Shown piece after piece: positions 1-9,342 of a stretch of DNA of 64,000 nucleotides. A program made the position numbers and the translations under genes. Below the pieces are notes generated by a model. It did no database searches. It was not told where the DNA came from and saw only the letters and a program-made list of their open reading frames with translations. Positions within the stretch are counted from its first letter, which is position 1; every line of letters starts with the position of its first letter. The stretch comes from Bradyrhizobium erythrophlei (GTDB lineage: Bacteria > Pseudomonadota > Alphaproteobacteria > Rhizobiales > Xanthobacteraceae): assembly GCF_900129425.1 (NCBI RefSeq), contig NZ_LT670817.1:7902001-7966000 (forward strand), written 5' to 3'.

Positions 1-111
1 CACACTTCAGCCCAGCTTGCATTGCTCGTTGACCGGGCTGTAAAGCCCAACTATGCGGCGCATCGCTGGATTGCTCGCCGTTTCAGCCACTCCGTTACGG
101 AAAGCAGGCTC

Positions 112-813
112 ATGCCCACAATCGCCTTGGTCGATGACGACCGCAACATTCTTACCTCCGTCTCGATCGCGCTCGAAGCCGAAGGCTATCGCATCATGAC
201 CTATACGGATGGTGCTTCGGCGCTTGACGGTTTTCGCACCAGTCCGCCGGACCTTGCGATCCTCGACATCAAGATGCCGCGCATGGACGGCATGGAGACG
301 TTGCGGCGGCTGCGGCAGAAGTCGGACTTGCCGGTGATCTTTCTCACCTCCAAGGACGAGGAGATCGACGAATTGTTCGGCCTCAAAATGGGCGCCGACG
401 ATTTCATTCGCAAGCCGTTCTCGCAGCGGCTGCTGGTCGAGCGGGTGAAGGCCGTGCTGCGCCGCGCGGCGCCGAAGGATCCCACGGCTGTTCCGAAGGA
501 AACCGATGCCAAGGCGCTCGACCGCGGCCTGCTGCGCATGGACCCGGAGCGCCACACCTGCACCTGGAAGAACGAGCCGGTGACGCTGACGGTGACGGAA
601 TTTCTGATCCTGCAGGCGCTGGCGACGCGCCCCGGGGTGGTGAAGAGCCGCAATGCCCTGATGGACGCGGCCTATGACGATCAGGTCTATGTCGACGATC
701 GCACCATCGACAGCCACATCAAGCGGCTGCGCAAGAAGTTCAAGGTGGTGGACGACGATTTCGAAATGATCGAGACCCTGTACGGTGTGGGCTACCGCTT
801 CAAAGAAACCTGA
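112..813 (+). CDS. chvI: Response regulator ChvI (OmpR family)
   Basis: Predicted 233-residue cytoplasmic DNA-binding response regulator. The N-terminal receiver domain (about 3-115) has the acidic pocket D8-D10, phospho-acceptor D52 in LAILDIKMPRMDG, T79 and K101. The C-terminal half is an OmpR-type winged helix (about 135-230) with DDRTIDSHIKRLRKKF as the recognition helix. The ATG at 112 is chosen because the receiver domain begins right there; the open frame upstream has no domain content. The sensor kinase chvG follows 138 bases downstream, so the pair is probably one operon. In rhizobia ChvI-ChvG (ExoS-ChvI) controls envelope, acid and exopolysaccharide responses; that role is carried over from the family, not seen here. 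Confidence 0.95.
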   Translation: MPTIALVDDDRNILTSVSIALEAEGYRIMTYTDGASALDGFRTSPPDLAILDIKMPRMDGMETLRRLRQKSDLPVIFLTSKDEEIDELFGLKMGADDFIRKPFSQRLLVERVKAVLRRAAPKDPTAVPKETDAKALDRGLLRMDPERHTCTWKNEPVTLTVTEFLILQALATRPGVVKSRNALMDAAYDDQVYVDDRTIDSHIKRLRKKFKVVDDDFEMIETLYGVGYRFKET

Positions 814-951
814 TCATGCGCATTGGGTTGCGGTTTGTTACCTGACGCCGCCGCCCGGCTGGGATAGGATGCGAAGGCGACGCGCATCGTAAAGACTCGA
901 AACAACCGGCAGGTTTGGCCATTGCTTGATCGAACGCAGCCTGATGTAAGC

Positions 952-2739
952 ATGGATGCCGAAGGCGCCGCGGCGGCCCTCGTTTTGGACGATGCTGCCG
1001 TTGAAAATCCGCCGGTGCAGGGCTGGCAGCGGCCGCTTGGCTGGTTGCGCCGCGCCGGGCAGTTCTTCTTCGCGCTCAGCTTTTCGAGCCTCACCCGCCG
1101 CATCGTTTCCTTGAATCTTGCCGGCCTGGTCGCGCTGGTGGCGAGCATCCTTTATCTCTCGCAATTCCGTGCCGGCCTGATCGACGCGCGGGCGCAAAGT
1201 CTTTCGGTGTCGGCCGAGATCATCGCCGGTGCGATCGCGGCTTCCGCAACCGTCGAGACCAACACCATCACCATCGATCCCGACCGGCTGCAGGATCTGA
1301 AGCCCGGTGAAACCTACGGCGCTCCGGACGAATATTCCGGGCTGGATTTTCCGATCAATCCGGAACGCGTCGCGCCGGTGTTGCGGCGATTGATTTTACC
1401 GACCAAGACCCGCGCCCGCATTTACGACCGCGACGGGGGGCTCATTCTCGACAGCCGCAATCTGTACGGACGCGGCGACGTGCTGCGGTTCGAACTGCCG
1501 CCACCGTCGGTCGAGAAGCCGGGCATCGTCGAACGCACGACCATCGCGATCCGTACCTGGCTCAATCGCGGCGACCTTCCGCTCTATCGCGAACTCGGGC
1601 CGGAGAACGGCAAAGGTTATCAGGAAGTCGGCGAAGCGCTGCAGGGCCAGAAGAGCAGCATGGTGCGCATCAACGAGCGCGGCGAAATCATCGTTTCGGT
1701 CGCGGTGCCGGTGCAGCGGTTCCGCGCCATCCATGGCGCGCTGATGCTCTCGACCCAGGGCGACGACATCGACCAGATGGTCACCGCCGAGCGGCTGGCG
1801 ATCTTGAAAGTCGGCGGCGTCGCTTCCGCCGTGATGATCGTGCTGTCCTTGCTGCTGGCGAGCACCATCGCAGGTCCCGTGCGCCGGCTCGCCGACAGCG
1901 CCGAGCGCGTCCGCCGCCGCATCAGGACCCGCGTCGAGATTCCCGATTTCACCCGCCGCCGCGACGAGATCGGCCATCTCTCCGGCGCGCTGCGCGACAT
2001 GACGGACGCGCTCTATAACCGCATCGAGGCGATCGAGATGTTCGCCGCCGATGTCGCCCACGAGTTGAAGAATCCGCTGACCTCGCTGCGCTCGGCGGTC
2101 GAAACGCTGCCGCTGGCGCGCAACGAAAACAGCCGTGCACGGCTGTTGTCGGTGATCGAGCATGACGTCAAGCGGCTCGACCGGCTGATATCGGACATTT
2201 CCGATGCAAGCCGGCTCGACGCCGAACTGCAGCGGCAGGATATGTCGCCGGTCGATCTTCGCCGCCTGCTCACGACGCTGACGTCGGTCGCCAACGAAAC
2301 CCGGCTCGGCCACGACGTCGCCGTCGAAGTCCGCTTCGAAGGCCGCAGCGCCGCCGATACCTTCTCGGTACCCGGCCATGATTCGCGGCTGGGACAGGTG
2401 ATTTCCAACCTCCTGGTCAACGCCCAGTCATTTTCCAGCGCCGGCGGCAAGGTGCGGATCTTCTGCCGCCGCGTGAGATCGGAAATCGAAATCGTGATCG
2501 ACGACGACGGGCCGGGGATTCGCGAGGATGCGCTGAAGAAAATCTTCGAGCGCTTCTACACCGATCGGCCGCATCAGGGTTTCGGGCAGAATTCCGGGCT
2601 GGGGCTGTCGATCTCGAAGCAGATCATCGAAGCGCACGGCGGGCGCATCTGGGCCGAGAATCGCGCCGGCCCGCCCGGCGCCGATGGCGAGGCGGCGGTT
2701 GTGGGGGCGCGCTTCGTGGTCAGGCTGCCCGCGCCATGA
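952..2739 (+). CDS. chvG: Sensor histidine kinase ChvG
   Basis: Inner-membrane sensor kinase of 595 residues from the ATG at 952; a TTG at 922 would add ten residues and no clear ribosome site separates the two. One membrane segment lies near residues 55-75, followed by a periplasmic sensor region of about 200 residues, a second membrane segment near 285-305 and HAMP. The H-box VAHELKNPLTSLRSAVETL carries the phosphorylated His near residue 370. The ATPase domain shows the N box (NLLVNAQ), DDDGPGI and GLGLSISKQ. Its stop overlaps the hprK start as ATGA, which implies translational coupling and links envelope sensing to the PTS proteins downstream. Confidence 0.94.
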   Translation: MDAEGAAAALVLDDAAVENPPVQGWQRPLGWLRRAGQFFFALSFSSLTRRIVSLNLAGLVALVASILYLSQFRAGLIDARAQSLSVSAEIIAGAIAASATVETNTITIDPDRLQDLKPGETYGAPDEYSGLDFPINPERVAPVLRRLILPTKTRARIYDRDGGLILDSRNLYGRGDVLRFELPPPSVEKPGIVERTTIAIRTWLNRGDLPLYRELGPENGKGYQEVGEALQGQKSSMVRINERGEIIVSVAVPVQRFRAIHGALMLSTQGDDIDQMVTAERLAILKVGGVASAVMIVLSLLLASTIAGPVRRLADSAERVRRRIRTRVEIPDFTRRRDEIGHLSGALRDMTDALYNRIEAIEMFAADVAHELKNPLTSLRSAVETLPLARNENSRARLLSVIEHDVKRLDRLISDISDASRLDAELQRQDMSPVDLRRLLTTLTSVANETRLGHDVAVEVRFEGRSAADTFSVPGHDSRLGQVISNLLVNAQSFSSAGGKVRIFCRRVRSEIEIVIDDDGPGIREDALKKIFERFYTDRPHQGFGQNSGLGLSISKQIIEAHGGRIWAENRAGPPGADGEAAVVGARFVVRLPAP

Positions 2740-3263
2740 CGAACGCCACAGGCGCGAGCGTCCACGCTTCCGCGGTGCTGGTAGAAAATCGCGCGGTGCT
2801 GATCCGCGGGCCCTCCGGCGCCGGCAAATCGCGGCTGGCGTTCGATCTCGTCCTTGCCGGACGCTCGGGACAAATTCCCCGGGCCGTGCTGATCGGCGAT
2901 GATCGCGTCCATCTGGACGCAGGCGAGGGCCAATTATGGGTCCGCCCGGCCCGCGAACTGGCTGGCCTGATCGAAATTCGCGGGCTCGGCATTCGCCGCT
3001 GCGACTTCGCCGCCCAAGCCATCGTGGGTCTGGTCGTGGACCTCTGCGCCGCCGATGCGGAGCGCCTGCCGCCCTCGGAAAAGCTGCTGACGCGCATTTA
3101 CGGTGTGCAAATACCGCGAATTCCCGTGGCAGCCGGTTTTACGGCACTCCCCTTGGTTGTCGCCGCGCTAACGACAACCGGGGGTACGATTTCCACCCTT
3201 CCTTCATCCGATTGTTTGAAGGGAATTGGTAACCATATAAGTCACACTATCGCGACCGAATAG
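2736..3263 (+). CDS. hprK: HPr kinase/phosphorylase, short alphaproteobacterial form
   Basis: Predicted 175-residue HPr kinase/phosphorylase, which adds or removes phosphate on the regulatory Ser of HPr. The Walker A loop GPSGAGKS is near residues 25-32 and the IRGLGI segment near 80 matches the family's second signature. Long firmicute enzymes are about 310 residues; alphaproteobacteria carry only this C-terminal kinase half, so the length is expected. The last 30 residues or so (TTTGGTISTLPSSDCLKGIG) look unlike the family, so a small extension or late frame change is possible. It overlaps chvG by four bases (ATGA), and its likely substrate HPr is two genes downstream. Confidence 0.9.
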   Translation: MTNATGASVHASAVLVENRAVLIRGPSGAGKSRLAFDLVLAGRSGQIPRAVLIGDDRVHLDAGEGQLWVRPARELAGLIEIRGLGIRRCDFAAQAIVGLVVDLCAADAERLPPSEKLLTRIYGVQIPRIPVAAGFTALPLVVAALTTTGGTISTLPSSDCLKGIGNHISHTIATE

Positions 3264-3394
3264 ACCGACGCAGACTCTCCTCTCTACCGCTAATTTCCGG
3301 GAGAAACGCGAAGATCCCCCCTTGCGCAGGGGCTCTGGATGGTCAAAGTGGCGCGTTCGTGCGGTGCACCAAAAGCACCCGCGAGGAGTTTCCG

Positions 3395-3796
3395 ATGATT
3401 GGTCTAGTACTTGTGACCCATGGGCGCCTTGCCGACGAGTTCAAGGCGGCGCTCGAACATGTCATGGGCCCGCAAAAGCAAATCGAAGCCGTTACGATTG
3501 GAGCCGAGGACGACTCCGATTTGTGTCGCAGCGACATCATTGAAGCGGTCAACCGCGTCGACAGCGGCGATGGCGTGGCCATCCTGACCGACATGTTCGG
3601 CGGCACGCCCTCCAATCTCGCGATCTCCTGCATGAGCCGACCGAAAGTGGAAGTGCTCGCCGGAATCAACCTTCCAATGCTGGTCAAGCTTGCCAAGGTT
3701 CGCGAAGAGCGCTCGCTTCCCGACGCCATCGCGATGGCTCAGGAAGCCGGCCGCAAATACGTCACCATCGCCAGCCGGGTTCTCGCCGGCAAATGA
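3395..3796 (+). CDS. PTS EIIA component, mannose/fructose (EIIA-Man) family
   Basis: Small cytoplasmic phosphocarrier of 133 residues. The start is MIGLVLVTHGRLADEF, where His10 of THG is the predicted phospho-acceptor. FGGTPSNLA is the conserved family loop. The ATG at 3395 is preceded by a good ribosome site (GAGGAG near 3382); the longer frame from 3359 has no support. The stop overlaps the HPr start by four bases. Rhizobia usually have this EIIA, HPr and a PtsP-type EI without sugar permeases, so the set is thought to be regulatory and not for sugar uptake. No EIIB or EIIC is present nearby. Confidence 0.93.
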   Translation: MIGLVLVTHGRLADEFKAALEHVMGPQKQIEAVTIGAEDDSDLCRSDIIEAVNRVDSGDGVAILTDMFGGTPSNLAISCMSRPKVEVLAGINLPMLVKLAKVREERSLPDAIAMAQEAGRKYVTIASRVLAGK

Positions 3797-4122
3797 GCGA
3801 CGACGCCCCGTCGCCCGAGAACGATGCCGGGCCAGCCGTCCCGTCGGGCGCGGTGTCTCGGGAACTCCCCATCATCAACAAACGCGGTCTTCACGCGCGC
3901 GCTTCCGCAAAATTCGTGCAGATGGTCGAGCGCTTCAATGCCGAGGTCTGGGTGACGCGCGGCAGCGAGACGGTCGGCGGCACCTCGATCATGGGACTGA
4001 TGATGCTCTCCGCGGGCCCGGGGACCACCATCACCGTCTCCGCGATCGGCCCCGACGCCGAAGCCGCCATCGAAGCCATCACCGAACTGGTCGCCAGCAA
4101 GTTCAACGAAGAAGGCACGTGA
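3793..4122 (+). CDS. ptsH: HPr-family phosphocarrier protein
   Basis: HPr of 109 residues with an N-terminal extension of about 20 residues rich in Pro, Ala and acidic residues. The active-site segment GLHARASAKFVQ places the phospho-His at residue 34. The regulatory site GTSIMGLMML puts the HprK-target Ser at residue 65, matching Ser46 of canonical HPr. Having both sites intact agrees with the hprK gene two genes upstream. The start overlaps the EIIA stop (ATGA). The gene ends 22 bases before the stop of a convergent glycosyltransferase, so the operon probably ends here. Confidence 0.93.
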   Translation: MSDDAPSPENDAGPAVPSGAVSRELPIINKRGLHARASAKFVQMVERFNAEVWVTRGSETVGGTSIMGLMMLSAGPGTTITVSAIGPDAEAAIEAITELVASKFNEEGT

Positions 4123-4143
4123 TCGGCGCTTAGGATCGGGGCG

Positions 4144-5769
4144 CTACTTCGCCGGCGGAACGATATAGACTTTCCAGGTGATGGCCGGACCGGGATGCCC
4201 GTGAAAGAAGCGTTGCGTCGTAATCGCAAGTTGCTCGGCATCCTTGCCATTGGCCGCCATCCACGCCTCGCAGGCCGGCAGCCGTCCGTCCGACGTGTCG
4301 CAGATGCCGATGAAGCCAAGCCGCTTGGCCTCCTCGAGCGACGTCAGCCCCGACGACCAGACTTCGCCCGGCGTGAACGGGGCCGGATGATCCGGGCTGT
4401 AGAACGTCATGGGTTCGCCGACCTCGGTGGTGCCGGCGACCACGGCCCAGTGCGTACCGAAACGCGTCTGCCAGGCTTGCGTCAGCTCGTGGGCAAGCTG
4501 CGAGCGCGCGCCATAGCCTGAGGCGCCGTTGGGATTCGCGGCCATCTCGCGGACGGCGATATAGGGCGACGCGGCAAGCGCTGCCAGCGTGATCGCAAGC
4601 CAGATCGCGGCGATATGAAACAGCGCCATCCGTTGAACGCGCAGCGAGGGTATAGCGACCAGCGCCAGCGGGGTCAGAAAGAACAGCGATATTCCCCAAT
4701 CGGTCTTCATGTAGACCATGAAAATCAAGCCGCCGAGCGGCGGTCCGATCGCGACCACGATCTGGATGATCCAGATGTTGAGCGCCTGCGAAAAGTTCAC
4801 GCCCGCGTTGGCGCCGCGCGACCATGGGCGCATCACCAGCGCCAACGGTTGCCGCACCAGGGTCACCCACCATCCCGGCCGCCATGCCAGGGCAATCGCT
4901 GCCAGCGCCACGGGGGCCGCGAGCAGCGCCAGATTGTGGACGACATAGCCGAGCACAAGCTGGGCGGTCTGGGCGCGGCTCGACAGGCCGTAGACATCGC
5001 CGGCATAGGTCAGCGGCACGAAGTCGACCTGCCACAGCCACCACAGATGCGGCAGCATCGCGACCACCAGGGTGGCAATGGCGACCCACGGCGCCGGCGA
5101 GCGCAGGAAAAGCCAACGATCGGGATGTAACAGCGCGGCGATGCCGATGGCGCCGATCATGGTCAGCACCCAGTATTTCGTCATCAGCGCCAGCGCGCCG
5201 GCGAGCCCGAGCCACAGGCCGGCGCGCACGCTGCGCTTCTCGAACGCATGCAGATAGGCCAGCACCACTAGCGGCAATGTCACGAGTTGCAGCAGATCGG
5301 GATTGTACTTGAAACCCTTGAAATTGAAGATTGGATAGAGCGCGAGCATCACCACGACGAAGAACGCGCGGCGGCGATCCACCACACGCAAACTGATCAG
5401 CCAGCAGATCACCAGGCCGCAGCCGAGCGTCGTCATCGCCAGCGCGTAAGTGGCCCAATCGGCGACCGGAAAGAACCGGAACCAGAGACCTGCGACCCAG
5501 CCCGCCAGCGGCGGATGCTTGCCATAACCGAGCTGGAATTTCTGGCCCCAGGCGAAGGCTTCCGCGACGTCCATATGGACGTCCTGCGCCGCCTTGAGAT
5601 TGATCAGGATGAAGGTCCACAGCACGGCGTGCGCGGCGGCAAAGCCGATCACCAGCCACGGGCCGGCCTCCGGATCGCTGGCGCACGCCGCAAGCCACGC
5701 CGCCAGTCGCCGGATGCTTAGCCTGCGGCGCGCACGCAAAGCCGCGGGCAAAATTGATGCAGTAGACAT
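4144..5769 (-). CDS. GT39/ArnT-like membrane glycosyltransferase
   Basis: Predicted integral membrane glycosyltransferase of 541 residues, of the GT39/PMT_2 (dolichyl-phosphate-mannose transferase-like) class. About ten hydrophobic segments are visible. The first periplasmic loop contains DVAEAFAWGQKFQLGYGKHP, in which the early Asp and the GKHPPL segment fit the catalytic loop of this fold. Such enzymes move a sugar from a polyprenyl phosphate to a lipid, glycan or protein on the periplasmic face; the acceptor cannot be told. The C-terminal 150 residues form a periplasmic domain. It is divergent from lepA, with a 115-base intergenic region holding both promoters. Confidence 0.8.
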   Translation of the reverse strand: MSTASILPAALRARRRLSIRRLAAWLAACASDPEAGPWLVIGFAAAHAVLWTFILINLKAAQDVHMDVAEAFAWGQKFQLGYGKHPPLAGWVAGLWFRFFPVADWATYALAMTTLGCGLVICWLISLRVVDRRRAFFVVVMLALYPIFNFKGFKYNPDLLQLVTLPLVVLAYLHAFEKRSVRAGLWLGLAGALALMTKYWVLTMIGAIGIAALLHPDRWLFLRSPAPWVAIATLVVAMLPHLWWLWQVDFVPLTYAGDVYGLSSRAQTAQLVLGYVVHNLALLAAPVALAAIALAWRPGWWVTLVRQPLALVMRPWSRGANAGVNFSQALNIWIIQIVVAIGPPLGGLIFMVYMKTDWGISLFFLTPLALVAIPSLRVQRMALFHIAAIWLAITLAALAASPYIAVREMAANPNGASGYGARSQLAHELTQAWQTRFGTHWAVVAGTTEVGEPMTFYSPDHPAPFTPGEVWSSGLTSLEEAKRLGFIGICDTSDGRLPACEAWMAANGKDAEQLAITTQRFFHGHPGPAITWKVYIVPPAK

Positions 5770-5884
5770 GGCCCTGTGCGTAGCGCGTTTCGGCTTAAAG
5801 TGGAATCAGCTTGGCGTGAAGTTGTGCCGTTAAAACGGCGCATTATGGTTGCCGCAACGGGGTGCGAATGCTATCCCGCGCCCC

Positions 5885-7690
5885 ATGACATCCGTCCCTA
5901 TTTCCAACATCCGCAACTTCGCCATTGTTGCGCATATCGACCATGGCAAATCCACGCTGGCCGACCGCCTGATCCAGACCACCGGCGGCTTGCAGGCGCG
6001 CGAGATGAAGGAACAGGTGCTCGATTCCATGGATATCGAGCGCGAGCGCGGCATCACCATCAAGGCGCAGACCGTGCGGCTGACCTATCCGGCCAAGGAC
6101 GGCAAGACCTACATTCTCAATCTGATCGACACCCCCGGCCATGTCGACTTCGCCTACGAGGTTTCGCGCTCGCTGGCGGCCTGCGAAGGTTCGCTGCTGG
6201 TGGTCGATGCCAGCCAGGGCGTCGAGGCGCAGACGCTTGCGAACGTCTACCATGCGCTCGACGCCGGTCACGAGATCGTACCGGTGCTCAACAAGATCGA
6301 CCTGCCGGCGGCGGAACCGGACCAGGTCAAGCGACAGATCGAGGACGTGATCGGCATCGACGCGTCGGACGCGGTGATGATTTCGGCGAAAACCGGTCTC
6401 GGCATCGACGAGGTGCTGGAAGCCATCGTCCACCGGCTGCCGCCGCCCAAGGGCGACCACGATGCCTCGCTGAAGGCGCTGCTGGTCGACAGCTGGTACG
6501 ACGTCTATCTCGGGGTGGTGGTGCTGGTGCGGGTCGTCGACGGCGTGATGAAAAAGAGCCAGCGCATCCGGATGATGGGCACCAACGCCGCCTATGACGT
6601 CGAGCGCGTTGGCTTCTTCACCCCGAAGATGACGCAGGTCGATGAACTCGGTCCCGGCGAGATCGGCTTCATCACCGCCGCGATCAAGGAAGTGGCCGAC
6701 ACCCGCGTCGGCGATACCATTACCGACGACAAAAAGCCGGTGACCGACATGCTGCCCGGTTTCAAGCCGGCGATCCCGGTGGTGTTCTGCGGGCTGTTTC
6801 CGGTCGATGCCGACGATTTCGAGACCCTGCGCGCGGCGATGGGCAAATTACGCCTCAACGATGCCAGCTTCTCGTTCGAGATGGAAACTTCGGCCGCCCT
6901 GGGCTTCGGTTTCCGCTGCGGCTTTCTCGGGCTGCTGCATCTGGAAATCATTCAGGAGCGGCTGCATCGCGAATTCGATCTCAACCTGATCGCGACCGCG
7001 CCGTCGGTGATCTACAGGATGCATCTGACCGACGGACAGGAGATCGAGATTCACAATCCGATCGACATGCCCGACGTGGTCAAGATTGCCGAGATCGAGG
7101 AGCCGTGGATCGAGGCCACGATCCTCACCCCCGACGAATATCTCGGCAGCGTCCTGAAGCTGTGCCAGGATCGCCGCGGCTCGCAGAAGGAGCTCACTTA
7201 CGTCGGCAATCGCGCGATGGTGAAATACGAGCTGCCGCTCAACGAAGTGGTGTTCGATTTCTACGACCGCCTGAAGTCGGTCTCCAAGGGCTATGCGTCG
7301 TTCGACTATCATCTCACCGACTACAAGCCGGCCGATCTCGTCAAGATGCAGATCCTGGTCAACAACGAACCGGTCGACGCGCTCAGCATGCTGGTACACC
7401 GCCAGCGCGCCGAAGGCCGCGGCCGCGCCATGGTCGAGAAGATGAAGGAACTGATCCCGCCGCACATGTTCCAGATTCCGATCCAGGCGGCGATCGGCGG
7501 CAAGGTGATCGCGCGCGAAACCGTGCGCGCGCTGCGCAAGGATGTGACGGCAAAGTGCTACGGCGGCGACATCACGCGCAAAAGAAAACTTCTGGAGAAG
7601 CAGAAGGAAGGCAAGAAGAAGATGCGGCAGTTCGGCAAGGTCGACATTCCGCAGGAAGCGTTTATTGCCGCGTTGAAAGTGGATAGCTGA
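5885..7690 (+). CDS. lepA: Elongation factor 4 (LepA)
   Basis: Ribosome-associated GTPase of 601 residues, the usual LepA length. The G1 motif AHIDHGKS, G3 DTPGHVDF and G4 NKID are intact. EF-G-like domains follow, and the end is the LepA-specific C-terminal domain with KKMRQFGKVDIPQEAF. The ATG at 5885 starts MTSVPISNIRNFAIVAHID; the frame open from 5849 adds 12 unlikely residues. LepA binds stalled or initiating ribosomes and affects translocation and assembly. No operon partner is evident. Confidence 0.97.
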   Translation: MTSVPISNIRNFAIVAHIDHGKSTLADRLIQTTGGLQAREMKEQVLDSMDIERERGITIKAQTVRLTYPAKDGKTYILNLIDTPGHVDFAYEVSRSLAACEGSLLVVDASQGVEAQTLANVYHALDAGHEIVPVLNKIDLPAAEPDQVKRQIEDVIGIDASDAVMISAKTGLGIDEVLEAIVHRLPPPKGDHDASLKALLVDSWYDVYLGVVVLVRVVDGVMKKSQRIRMMGTNAAYDVERVGFFTPKMTQVDELGPGEIGFITAAIKEVADTRVGDTITDDKKPVTDMLPGFKPAIPVVFCGLFPVDADDFETLRAAMGKLRLNDASFSFEMETSAALGFGFRCGFLGLLHLEIIQERLHREFDLNLIATAPSVIYRMHLTDGQEIEIHNPIDMPDVVKIAEIEEPWIEATILTPDEYLGSVLKLCQDRRGSQKELTYVGNRAMVKYELPLNEVVFDFYDRLKSVSKGYASFDYHLTDYKPADLVKMQILVNNEPVDALSMLVHRQRAEGRGRAMVEKMKELIPPHMFQIPIQAAIGGKVIARETVRALRKDVTAKCYGGDITRKRKLLEKQKEGKKKMRQFGKVDIPQEAFIAALKVDS

Positions 7691-7701
7691 AGCTATTGGC
7701 C

Positions 7702-7742
7702 CCGTCATTCCGGGATGCGCAAAGCGCAGATCCGGAATCTTG
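7702..7742. repeat. Dispersed imperfect palindrome after lepA
   Basis: CATTCCGGGATGCGCAAAGC and its partner arm AGATCCGGAAT form a hairpin of the type scattered in bradyrhizobial genomes. The same CATTCCGG...CCGGAAT theme recurs near 26732-26845. It might help end lepA transcription, but no T-run follows. Confidence 0.55.
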
Positions 7743-8010
7743 GGCGTCGAAATCCTGTCCGCCAGCAAGATTTTGTCGCCTGGCGACTGGAAGGCAGATT
7801 GAAAATATTGGACAGTGCCACTTTTAATTGCGTCGGTTGTGCAATGTTACATTTATGGCCGGTGTCGTAAAGCAGGCACGAGGGCACAGCAGGCAAGGAT
7901 CCGTCACATTCGGTGCTTCGGCGAAGCTGCCCATCTTGATTGGCGGCGGCAGATGGACCACCATTGCCGCTTCGCCAATCAGAGACTCCAAAAAAGGGGC
8001 GAGGAAACGC

Positions 8011-9183
8011 ATGAACAAGCTTCCCGGCTTCGGACTAGTCGAGCGCGCGCGCGCGCTTGCCCCATTGATCGCGCAAGAAGCCGACGAGATCGAGCGGACC
8101 CGGCGTCTCACCCGGCCGGTGGTTTCGGCCCTGATCGAGAACGGGCTTTATCGGGGGCTGTTGCCGCAAAGCGTCGGTGGTGCCGAGGCGCCGCCTGAGG
8201 TCTTCATGCAGATGCTGGAGGAGATCGCCAAGGTCGACGCCTCCACGGCATGGTGCCTCGGCCAGTGCTCGGTCTGCGCGATGACGGCCGCCTATCTCGA
8301 CCCCGACGTGGCGCGCGAGATTTTCGGAGCGCCGGACGGCATCCTCGCCTGGGGCGCGATCGCCAACGAGGTCCGCGTCGTTCCCGGCGGTTTTCGCATC
8401 ACCGCACGCTGGGACTTCGCCAGCGGCTCGCGCCAGGCGAACTGGCTCGGCGCCCATGTCCAGGTCGTCGAAGCCGACGGCACCAAGCGGATGAGGCCGA
8501 ACGGCACGCCGGAAATACGCACCATCGTCTTTCCGGCGGCCAGCGCCACGATGTACGACGTGTGGGACGTGATCGGCCTCAGCGGCACCGGCACCGACAG
8601 CTATTCGGTCGACGACCTGTTCATCCCGGAAAAATTTTCGGCCCTGCGCGACGATTTCACGGCGCTGCGCGAAAAGGGCCCGCTCTACGGGATCACCACC
8701 TACACTATGTTCGGACTGGGCTTCGGTGCGATCTCGCTCGGTGTCGCGCGCGCCACGCTCGATGCGGCCATTGAACTGTCGCGCGGCAAGGCATCGGTCG
8801 GCCTCAAGGCGATGCGCGAGAACAATGCCGTTCAGGGTCTGATCGGGCGGACCGAAGGCAATTTGCGCGCGGCGCGCGCCTATCTCTATGCGACGGCCGC
8901 AGAGGCCTGGGGCGATCTGACGCATACGGGAAAGCTGACAGAGGAGCACCGCGCGGCGCTTCGTCTTGCCTCGACCTGGACCATCCATCAGGCGGCCTCG
9001 GTGGTCGACGCCGCCTATCACATGGCGGGCGCCACCGCGGTGTTCCGCGCCAACAAGTTCGAACGCCGCTTCCGCGACATGCACGCCATCGCGCAGCAAA
9101 TTCAGGCCCGCGACACCCATTATGAGGATGTCGGCAGGGCGATCCTGACCGCCAGCCCCGTGGCGCGCGGACCAACAACGTAG
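8011..9183 (+). CDS. Acyl-CoA dehydrogenase-family flavoprotein (hydroxylase-like)
   Basis: Predicted flavin-dependent enzyme of 390 residues with the acyl-CoA dehydrogenase fold. It has an N-terminal helical domain, a middle beta domain (about 125-240; ITARWDFASGS, GLSGTGTDSYSV) and a C-terminal four-helix bundle. The GTGTDSYSVDDLFIP pattern and absence of an obvious catalytic Glu fit the group D monooxygenase oxygenase components (HpaB/DszC/HsaA-like) better than a true dehydrogenase. The ATG at 8011 has GAGGAAA eight bases upstream. The last codons (VARGPTT) lie inside the left edge of the chemoreceptor duplication: a similar stretch recurs after the first receptor gene near 11350. Substrate unknown. 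Confidence 0.85.
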   Translation: MNKLPGFGLVERARALAPLIAQEADEIERTRRLTRPVVSALIENGLYRGLLPQSVGGAEAPPEVFMQMLEEIAKVDASTAWCLGQCSVCAMTAAYLDPDVAREIFGAPDGILAWGAIANEVRVVPGGFRITARWDFASGSRQANWLGAHVQVVEADGTKRMRPNGTPEIRTIVFPAASATMYDVWDVIGLSGTGTDSYSVDDLFIPEKFSALRDDFTALREKGPLYGITTYTMFGLGFGAISLGVARATLDAAIELSRGKASVGLKAMRENNAVQGLIGRTEGNLRAARAYLYATAAEAWGDLTHTGKLTEEHRAALRLASTWTIHQAASVVDAAYHMAGATAVFRANKFERRFRDMHAIAQQIQARDTHYEDVGRAILTASPVARGPTT

Positions 9184-9342
9184 GCTCGATCTTCACACCG
9201 CCGCTAAATCCGACGCGCGCCGAGCTTCAACCCTGATAAAAATTCGCGCTCGGCGAGTTACGGCCCCGTGACACCACCCGCAATCAGTTGTTAAGTACTT
9301 TCTGGGACTTTCCGAACTCCTCTCTGGAGCTTCGGTTTCCCC